This document shows, piece after piece, positions 42,695 through 48,934 of a stretch of 48,934 bases of DNA; position 1 is the stretch's first letter, and each line of letters begins with the position of its first letter. The translations under genes were made by a program, and so were the position numbers. The notes under the pieces are model-generated. The model was not told the DNA's origin, ran no database searches, and saw only the letters and a program-made list of their open reading frames with translations. The stretch lies in contig NZ_QODK01000010.1 of the NCBI RefSeq assembly GCF_003324485.1, positions 1 through 48,934 on the forward strand. The letters are read 5' to 3'. This DNA is from Cohaesibacter intestini. GTDB lineage: Bacteria; Pseudomonadota; Alphaproteobacteria; Rhizobiales; Cohaesibacteraceae.

Positions 42695-43462
42695 TTATGT
42701 GTTTTGCGGCAAGGTGATGCGATCACCGATGGTCAACGCGCCATCCCCCAACGGCATCAGGTGTATACCGCAGTCGGTATGGCCGTAGTGATCCATCAAA
42801 GCTTTCGGGATATTCCGGTCGCGTTCGCCGGTGGTCGGGTTGGCATTGGTGGCGGCGCAACGCTTGGTGCGTTTGCGCACCTGAAAGGATACCGCGCCAA
42901 CTTCGATGATCTTGTCGACCCAGTCATGTTCCTGCCACGGGGCGGCCCCTTCGATATAGAGATTGCCGCGGAAGCGCATCGGATCGATATCATTGCCGAT
43001 TTTGGCTTCCAGATCACTGACGCTGGCAAGATTGATCAAGGAGAGATCCTGAGTGCGAGAATCGGTGAAGGCAAATTCACTGGCATGGAGCAGCCTCGGT
43101 GACCCGCGCATCGGTTTTTTGCAGTGACCCGCCATCACCTGAAGGGCCGCTTGCATGCTGTCCGGCGCAAACAGGTTGCCTTCGGCCAGGAGCGTGCCAT
43201 GCTGCTGCACCGAGAAGGCGCCGGTCACATCATCGAACTGGGTGATCAAGTTGGCCAGTTCGGGTTGCTTCATCAACATCAGAAAATGGATTTTGGGCAG
43301 GTGGGCCGGGGCGGCAGGATCAAAGCCGCTGTCGCCATTTTCAATGGCAAAGGCGCGGTCCCACGCAAGTGGTTTGCCTTTTGTGATGGCTGCCTTTTCC
43401 AGTTTCTGGCCGGTGAAGCCCTTGATCGGATAGCGATAGATTGATGCGAGCGTGATGGTCAT
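42695..43462 (-). CDS. MOSC-domain protein
   Basis: The 255-residue protein has a MOSC N-terminal beta barrel (LASIYRYPIKGFTGQKLEKA, WDRAFAIENG) and the MOSC domain (about 110-250; RFRGNLYIEGAAPWQEHDWV and KRTKRCAATNANPTTGERDR). The conserved cysteine that binds sulfur or the molybdenum cofactor is in RCAATNANP. Members handle sulfur or molybdenum cofactor and reduce hydroxylated substrates in the mARC group; the exact role here is unknown. It is divergent from clpB. Confidence 0.9.
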   Translation of the reverse strand: MTITLASIYRYPIKGFTGQKLEKAAITKGKPLAWDRAFAIENGDSGFDPAAPAHLPKIHFLMLMKQPELANLITQFDDVTGAFSVQQHGTLLAEGNLFAPDSMQAALQVMAGHCKKPMRGSPRLLHASEFAFTDSRTQDLSLINLASVSDLEAKIGNDIDPMRFRGNLYIEGAAPWQEHDWVDKIIEVGAVSFQVRKRTKRCAATNANPTTGERDRNIPKALMDHYGHTDCGIHLMPLGDGALTIGDRITLPQNT

Positions 43463-43625
43463 GGCAGATCCTTGAAAGGTGCGGGCAGGTGCGGGGACTG
43501 GGAAGGGGCATTTTGATTGCTGCTTTTTCCTACATCCCCCTTTTGTGACGAAATTGCAACACTATATTAGACAAGAGCCTGTTTCTTGCCTGTTGGGAGA
43601 GATGGGGAGTTGGCCGACAATTGGG

Positions 43626-43653
43626 CTTGCTGACAGAGGCCGGGAGCCTGTTT
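43626..43653 (+). promoter_or_regulatory. Candidate heat-shock (sigma-32) promoter of clpB
   Basis: CTTG (43626-43629), a 17-bp spacer and CCTGTTT (43647-43653) fit the alphaproteobacterial RpoH pattern CTTG-N17-CYTATNT with one mismatch. It lies about 75 nt before the clpB start, as expected for a heat-shock gene. Confidence 0.5.
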
Positions 43654-43730
43654 AATGGCCGTAATTTGAGTGGCAATCAGATCATGCCTTTGCAGTTTGG
43701 ATGATCCGGTTGGGCACAAGGAGATAGATT

Positions 43731-46316
43731 ATGAATCTTGAACGCTATACAGAGCGGGCGCGCGGCTTCATGCAGTCTGCGCAAACCTATGCAATCGGGC
43801 AGGGGCATCAGGCCTTTTTGCCGGAACATATTCTCAAAGTTTTGATGGACGACAAGGAAGGCCTCGCATCCGGCCTGATTGATCGTTCGGGTGGCCAGTC
43901 GGCGGAAGTGCGCCGGTTGCTGGAAGCCCATCTCAAGGGCATCCCGTCCGTCTCTGGTGGCGGAGCGGGGCAGCTTTATTTGTCGCCCGCAATGGCGAAG
44001 CTGTTTGAAAAGGCCGAAGAGGTCGCTGAAAAAGCGGGTGATTCCTATGTCACTGTCGAACGGCTGTTGCTGGCGCTCAGCCTGACACCGGAGGCCGAAT
44101 CGGCTGCCATTTTGAAAAAGGCGGGTGTGACAGCCCAGAATCTCAATCATGCCATCGAGCAACTGCGCAAGGGCCGCACCGCTGACAGCGCGTCGGCGGA
44201 AGACAGCTATGAGGCGTTGAAGAAATATGCGCGCGATCTGACGCAGGATGCGCGCGAGGGTAAGCTTGATCCGGTGATCGGGCGGGACGATGAGATTCGC
44301 CGTGCGATCCAGGTCCTGTCGCGGCGAACCAAGAACAATCCGGTGCTGATTGGCGAGCCGGGGGTTGGTAAAACCGCTATCGCCGAAGGATTGGCTTTGC
44401 GTATCATCAATGGCGACGTGCCCGAATCGCTCAAGGATAAAAGACTTCTTGCCCTCGACATGGGGGCTCTGATTGCCGGGGCCAAATATCGCGGTGAATT
44501 TGAGGAGCGTCTGAAAGGGGTGCTGAGCGAAGTCGAAGCGGCCGCCGGCGAAATCGTGCTGTTTATTGATGAAATGCATACGCTGGTTGGCGCAGGCAAG
44601 GCCGATGGAGCGATGGATGCTTCGAATCTGCTGAAACCTGCTCTGGCACGCGGTCAGTTGCATTGTGTTGGCGCGACGACACTTGATGAATATCGCAAGC
44701 ATGTTGAAAAGGATGCCGCTCTGGCACGTCGGTTCCAGCCTGTGATGGTCAGCGAGCCGACGGTCTCGGATACGGTGTCGATCTTGCGTGGCCTGAAGGA
44801 AAAATACGAGCTTCACCATGGGGTGCGGATCTCGGATAATGCGCTGGTTTCGGCTGCCTCCCTGTCGGATCGTTATATCTCCGACCGATTTTTGCCTGAT
44901 AAGGCCATCGACCTGATGGATGAAGCGGCGTCGCGGTTGCGGATGCAGGTGGATTCAAAACCCGAAGAGCTGGATGAGCTTGATCGGCGAATCATTCAGC
45001 TGAAGATTGAGCGTGAGGCTCTTAAAAAAGAGGAAGATGACGCTTCGAAGGATAGGCTCGCCAAAATCGAGGACGAGGTCGCCCAACTGGAGCAGGAATC
45101 GGCGGTTTTGACCCAGCGTTGGCAGTGGGAAAAAGACAAGCTGTCGGACGCGACCAAGGTGAAGGAACAGCTCGATGAGGCCCGTGTGGCGCTCGCACAG
45201 GCGCAGCGGCGCGGTGATTTGGCGCGAGCCGGTGAGCTGGCCTATGGTGAAATTCCCCGACTTGAAGCGACTTTGAGCGAGGTGGATGAGAAAAACACCC
45301 AGTCCAATGCCATGGTCGAGCGGTCGGTGACAGCGGATCACATTGCGCATGTGGTCTCGCGCTGGACCGGCATTCCGGTCGACAAGATGCTGGAAGGCGA
45401 GCGGGACAAATTGCTGCGGATGGAAGAGGAACTTGCCCACCGGGTGATTGGCCAAGCCGATGCGGTGACTGCCGTTTCCAAGGCCGTGCGGCGCGCAAGG
45501 GCCGGATTGCAGGATCCCAATCGTCCCATTGGCTCCTTCATGTTTCTTGGGCCAACCGGCGTTGGTAAAACCGAATTGACGAAAACGCTGGCGGACTTTC
45601 TGTTTGACGACGAAAGTGCGATGGTTCGCCTTGATATGTCGGAATATATGGAGAAGCACTCTGTTGCCCGTTTGATTGGCGCGCCTCCGGGCTATGTCGG
45701 TTATGAGGAAGGCGGCGTGCTGACGGAAGCGGTGCGGCGGCGTCCTTATCAGGTGATTCTGTTCGATGAAATCGAAAAGGCGCATCCGGATGTCTTTAAC
45801 GTGCTGTTGCAGGTTCTTGACGATGGGCGGCTGACCGACGGGCAGGGGCGGACAGTGGATTTCCGCAACACGCTGATCATCATGACCTCAAATCTCGGAG
45901 CGGAGTTCCTGTTGTCCAAGGACGAGGGGGATCTCAAACAAGAGGATCGGGAGAATGTGCTCAATGTGGTGCGCAGCGCTTTCCGTCCGGAATTCCTCAA
46001 CCGCGTTGATGAGATCATCATTTTCCATCGGTTGTTGCGCGAGCATATGGCGTCGATTGTTGCGATCCAGATGCAGTATCTTTCCGACTTGCTGGCCGAT
46101 CGCAAGATCGAGTTGGTGCTGGATCCAGAGGCGGTCAAGTGGATTGCCGAGAAGGGTTATGACCCGGCCTATGGGGCGCGGCCTTTGAAGCGGGTGATCC
46201 AGCGACATGTGCAGGATCCGTTGGCAGAAGAGTTGCTGGCTGGCAAGATACTGGACGGGGCACGGGTGCACATTCTGGTCAAGGATGATGCACTGACCTT
46301 CGGTCTGGAAGACTAA
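43731..46316 (+). CDS. clpB: ATP-dependent disaggregase ClpB
   Basis: The 861-residue Hsp100 chaperone dissolves protein aggregates together with DnaK. It shows the N-domain, two AAA+ modules with Walker A motifs GEPGVGKT (208-215) and GPTGVGKT (607-614), and the coiled-coil middle domain between them (about 405-525, rich in Glu/Lys/Gln). The middle domain separates it from ClpA and ClpC, and no ClpP-binding IGF loop is seen. Length is normal. Confidence 0.97.
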   Translation: MNLERYTERARGFMQSAQTYAIGQGHQAFLPEHILKVLMDDKEGLASGLIDRSGGQSAEVRRLLEAHLKGIPSVSGGGAGQLYLSPAMAKLFEKAEEVAEKAGDSYVTVERLLLALSLTPEAESAAILKKAGVTAQNLNHAIEQLRKGRTADSASAEDSYEALKKYARDLTQDAREGKLDPVIGRDDEIRRAIQVLSRRTKNNPVLIGEPGVGKTAIAEGLALRIINGDVPESLKDKRLLALDMGALIAGAKYRGEFEERLKGVLSEVEAAAGEIVLFIDEMHTLVGAGKADGAMDASNLLKPALARGQLHCVGATTLDEYRKHVEKDAALARRFQPVMVSEPTVSDTVSILRGLKEKYELHHGVRISDNALVSAASLSDRYISDRFLPDKAIDLMDEAASRLRMQVDSKPEELDELDRRIIQLKIEREALKKEEDDASKDRLAKIEDEVAQLEQESAVLTQRWQWEKDKLSDATKVKEQLDEARVALAQAQRRGDLARAGELAYGEIPRLEATLSEVDEKNTQSNAMVERSVTADHIAHVVSRWTGIPVDKMLEGERDKLLRMEEELAHRVIGQADAVTAVSKAVRRARAGLQDPNRPIGSFMFLGPTGVGKTELTKTLADFLFDDESAMVRLDMSEYMEKHSVARLIGAPPGYVGYEEGGVLTEAVRRRPYQVILFDEIEKAHPDVFNVLLQVLDDGRLTDGQGRTVDFRNTLIIMTSNLGAEFLLSKDEGDLKQEDRENVLNVVRSAFRPEFLNRVDEIIIFHRLLREHMASIVAIQMQYLSDLLADRKIELVLDPEAVKWIAEKGYDPAYGARPLKRVIQRHVQDPLAEELLAGKILDGARVHILVKDDALTFGLED

Positions 46317-46364
46317 GTCTGTCAGGCCGGTTGGTTTGTCCGGTCCTTGATGTTGCAAATAAAG

Positions 46365-46397
46365 AGCCCCGGAGCCTTTGGCTTTCCGGGGCTTTTC
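46365..46397. terminator. Terminator between clpB and the M23 peptidase gene
   Basis: AGCCCCGGA (46365-46373) and TCCGGGGCT (46385-46393) form a perfect 9-bp stem followed by T-rich sequence on the plus strand and preceded by A-rich sequence, so it serves both convergent genes. Confidence 0.85.
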
Positions 46398-46449
46398 TAT
46401 TGGGGGGAGGGGGCGCGGGCCGGCGTTTCTTCAAAAATTTTCGGCCCGC

Positions 46450-48462
46450 CTATTCGGCTTGCGCAACCTTGACGTTGGTGGGTTTGCCAAGCAGTTCGTC
46501 GATCCGCAGGCGCTCTTCATCGAAGGTGGCGAGCATGTCACCATTCAGGGAGCGGCCCCGCGGCAGACGGATCCGCATCGGGTCCACATGGCGACCATTG
46601 ACCGTTACTTCATAGTGAAGGTGCGGACCGGTCGACAGGCCGGTGGAGCCGACATAGCCGATGATCTGACCCTGACGGACATAATCCCCCACTTCAAAGC
46701 CCGGAGCGAACTGGCTCATATGGGCATAGCCGGTGGCATAACCGTTTGTATGTTGGATCTGGATGAATTTGCCATAGCCGCTCGACCAGCGCCGTTTGAT
46801 GATTCGACCATTGCCTGATGCCATGATGGGCGTGCCGCGCGAGGCAGACCAGTCAACACCCTTGTGCAGCCGCGATATCTTGAGAATCGGGTGACGACGC
46901 CAACCAAAGGGTGAACGGAACTTGCCGCCCTGCATCGGCTTGCGCATTAGAAACTTTTTCGAGGAGCGGCCATTCTCGTCATAATAGTCGACAATGCCAT
47001 CATCCGGAGCGCGGAAACGATAATAACGCTTGGTCTTGCCGCCGAGCTGCACTTCGACAAACAGGATCTCGGCTTTCTTCGAATCGCCGTCTTCCGGGAT
47101 GGAATGGAAAATCTGTAGCGAGTCGCCGGGCTTGATCTTGGCGTTGAAATCGAGATCGAAGGACAGAATTTTGATCAACTCGTCGATCATGTTCGCTTCA
47201 ACGCCGTTGTTGAGGGCGGTCTGATAAAGCGAGTCATAGACATTGAGCCGTGGCCCCGCCCGCAGATTGGCAATGGCGTCCGAGGTTGGCATCGGACTAA
47301 AGCTTTCAACGGGCTCCTCGGCAACGCGGAAGCCACCCTGATCCGACCGGGCAACGGTGATCTGATGTTCTTCACCCAAATAGAGGCTGAGACGAATCGG
47401 TGCGCGCTCGCGGATGCCGTCATAAACCAGCTCATATGTAATGCGCATGCGCTGGTTGTTGCTCAAGGCGTCGATGCCTGCTTCCTTGACGAACAGATCG
47501 GCGAGAATTTCCGCTTCTTCTTCTGTCGCCTCATTTTCCAGCAACAGGTTGCGCACTGTGTCGCCTTGAACGGCAAGGACAATCTTTTCCTCTGTTTCCG
47601 TGCCTTGACCGCTCAGATCGGTTTTGGTGATCGAGCTCATATTTTCCGGGACGATACGGATATAGGAGGGCGCAAGGGCATCGACTGAAGTTGTCGGGAA
47701 CTCAAACCGGGCCGGATCGATCACCCCGAGTGCGGAGGCGGATTGTTGATCCTTGTCGGTGAGGAAAATGGCGGATTGGGCCGCCAGTCGCTGGATGGCG
47801 AAATTGTTTGGGCGGCCTGCATCCAGTTCATAATCGACATTCATGTCGAGAGGCTCCGTCCGCAGACGCATTTCCCCTTCCACGTTGGCGGCATAGAAAA
47901 TGTCTTCCTCAGTCGCTGTCGATTGTTCTGTCTTCTCCTGGGCTGATGCGAAAATACGCACGGCATTGAATGCCGGGAAAGATACGCTTTCGCTGCGTTT
48001 GGTTTCCAGCGAAGCAGAAATCAGCATGAAGGGACGCGCGCTAACGAGATTCTCATCACCAAGGGATGAAATGGTACTGACTTGAATCTCACGCCGATGA
48101 GAAACCGGACGGATCGTACGCGAGAGACGGTTGCCCTTTTTGCCTGCGGTGATCAACTCCCCGGGCTTCAAGTCGAGTGTGTCAGACTCGTCGCCAGTGC
48201 TCACCAGGGCACGCTCGATCATCTGATCCTGACTTTGAATGCCGGCCAGCAGGGCCCCGCCCATCAAAAAAATCGATGTGCAGCCCGTCAGCACGGTGCC
48301 GACAAGCCAGCGCAGGTTCAAAGTTCTTCGATCAGGGGGATTAAGACGTGCAGAAGGGGTCAGCAAGGCTGGCATGGGTTCAAGATTGACCCTGTTTGCA
48401 TCATGCATCGCCGCAAAGGTCGGCTTAATCATGCCGGGTCCTGTCATGTCCGCTTTGTTCAT
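46450..48462 (-). CDS. Membrane-anchored M23 (LytM) peptidase
   Basis: The 670-residue protein has a cytoplasmic N-terminus of about 50 residues, one transmembrane helix (LVGTVLTGCTSIFLMGGALLA), a long periplasmic region with an OapA/LysM-like part, and a C-terminal M23 domain. The zinc motifs HKGVDWSA and HLHYEVTVNG are complete (HxxxD and HxH), so it should be an active glycyl or D,D-endopeptidase acting on peptidoglycan cross-links, with GYAHMSQF as substrate-side motif. Related alphaproteobacterial proteins act in cell growth or division. It lies opposite clpB across a shared terminator. Confidence 0.92.
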   Translation of the reverse strand: MNKADMTGPGMIKPTFAAMHDANRVNLEPMPALLTPSARLNPPDRRTLNLRWLVGTVLTGCTSIFLMGGALLAGIQSQDQMIERALVSTGDESDTLDLKPGELITAGKKGNRLSRTIRPVSHRREIQVSTISSLGDENLVSARPFMLISASLETKRSESVSFPAFNAVRIFASAQEKTEQSTATEEDIFYAANVEGEMRLRTEPLDMNVDYELDAGRPNNFAIQRLAAQSAIFLTDKDQQSASALGVIDPARFEFPTTSVDALAPSYIRIVPENMSSITKTDLSGQGTETEEKIVLAVQGDTVRNLLLENEATEEEAEILADLFVKEAGIDALSNNQRMRITYELVYDGIRERAPIRLSLYLGEEHQITVARSDQGGFRVAEEPVESFSPMPTSDAIANLRAGPRLNVYDSLYQTALNNGVEANMIDELIKILSFDLDFNAKIKPGDSLQIFHSIPEDGDSKKAEILFVEVQLGGKTKRYYRFRAPDDGIVDYYDENGRSSKKFLMRKPMQGGKFRSPFGWRRHPILKISRLHKGVDWSASRGTPIMASGNGRIIKRRWSSGYGKFIQIQHTNGYATGYAHMSQFAPGFEVGDYVRQGQIIGYVGSTGLSTGPHLHYEVTVNGRHVDPMRIRLPRGRSLNGDMLATFDEERLRIDELLGKPTNVKVAQAE

Positions 48463-48788
48463 TCAGTCGCTCTGTCAATCGCCTTGGTCTTGCTAAGCTT
48501 CATATTAATGGCCCATCGCCGTCGGCGATGGTCACCAAAGCCCTTGCGTCGAACCACAGGATAAGGGAGCAAAGTCCACTTATCCGGGCCAACTTTGTCT
48601 CTCTATATACAGGTGCTATAGAGAAGAGGGAAATTCAGGTTTATCCCAATGCCTGATTTCTACACTTTAAGTGCAAGAAAGCAAAGATCAGAAGGGCTGG
48701 GCAGAATGATGGTCCGTCCAGCACTATTTTGAAAAAATGTGAGTTATGCACCGCGGGTGGAAAAGTTTGATTTTTGTATTTTTTGGGT
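48463..48788. other. Non-coding region with three inverted repeats
   Basis: No gene is supported. Three stems follow one another: CCATCGCCG-t-CGGCGATGG at 48513-48531, GGATAAG/CTTATCC at 48559-48565 and 48579-48585, and CTCTATA/TATAGAG at 48601-48607 and 48617-48623. The M23 peptidase promoter must lie at the left end. An AT-rich tract at about 48720-48785 leads into the promoter described next and may act as an UP element. Confidence 0.45.
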
Positions 48789-48934
48789 TTGACTTGCCCG
48801 GAGCACAGGTCTATAACCCGGTTCATCGACAGCGGCGGCGCTGCTGGCGGCGGGGCGGTTTGCTCCAAAATTCAGAGTTTGCGGGTTGAGGCTTAGGTCT
48901 TGATGTTTTGCATAACTTTTTGAAAAAGCAGATG
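48789..48934 (+). promoter_or_regulatory. Strong sigma-70 promoter, probably of an rRNA operon
   Basis: TTGACT (48789-48794), a 17-bp spacer and TATAAC (48812-48817) form a near-consensus promoter behind an AT-rich stretch. The G+C-rich leader after it (AGCGGCGGCGCTGCTGGCGG) resembles rrn leaders of Hyphomicrobiales, and no protein start follows within the window. The 16S gene itself is not in the window, so this is an inference. Confidence 0.6.

Overview
The window joins two kinds of DNA from what looks like an alphaproteobacterium of the order Hyphomicrobiales. That assignment rests on the right half, where secA, argJ, ubiG, lysC, ptsP, prfA, prmC, a DUF4167 gene, clpB and an M23 peptidase gene are recognisable and typical of the group. 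A Cohaesibacter- or Stappia-like marine lineage is possible, but I cannot prove the genus from sequence alone. The right half is G+C-rich and compactly arranged. The left 21.6 kb looks less G+C-rich by eye and carries accessory genes only.

Bases 1-15,400 form a copper-handling island. A serine recombinase with a res-like site lies at the left. A minus-strand block (DUF411 protein, small secreted protein, 36-residue membrane peptide, CopA-type Cu(I) P1B-ATPase) faces a plus-strand block that starts with a 55-residue ORF and a CueR/HmrR-type MerR regulator. Two MerR-type promoters with 19-bp spacers sit back to back between them. Two long plus-strand gene clusters follow (5.4-9.0 kb and 9.2-14.0 kb). 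They encode two Tat-exported multicopper oxidases, a Met-rich class II cytochrome c', a diheme and two monoheme c-type cytochromes, an L,D-transpeptidase, a ScsC-like DsbA protein, a TVP38/TMEM64 membrane protein and small secreted or membrane proteins of the DUF2946-like and DUF2933 type. A Crp/Fnr regulator and a putative secreted protein, separated by an FNR-like box, close this part. Together they suggest cytoplasmic Cu(I) export, periplasmic Cu(I) oxidation with possible electron transfer to c-type cytochromes, and envelope repair.

Bases 15,400-21,700 form a replication module on the minus strand. It holds an AlpA/excisionase-like HTH gene, a large protein joining an HUH rolling-circle initiator domain to a DUF927-like domain with a decayed Walker A motif, and a four-gene overlapping operon (two unknowns, DUF3768, a three-pass membrane protein). 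The module ends at the 3' end of a tRNA-Arg(CCG) gene, beside tandem repeats resembling integrase arm sites. I infer that the island integrated at this tRNA and that its other end and integrase lie left of the window. The HUH-DUF927 module, with an iteron-like cluster and a strong internal Shine-Dalgarno at its domain junction, is the best candidate for something undescribed.

Bases 21,700-48,934 are chromosomal core: tRNA-Arg, an SLC13-type permease with RCK domains, a GNAT acetyltransferase, secA, a parvulin isomerase, argJ, mutT, a lone Flp pilin, a methyltransferase, comF, grxC, a nitrilase-family amidase, DUF1178, ubiG, lysC, ptsP, prfA-prmC, DUF4167, MOSC, clpB and an M23 peptidase. The last 150 bp contain a strong sigma-70-like promoter that probably starts an rRNA operon just outside the window.
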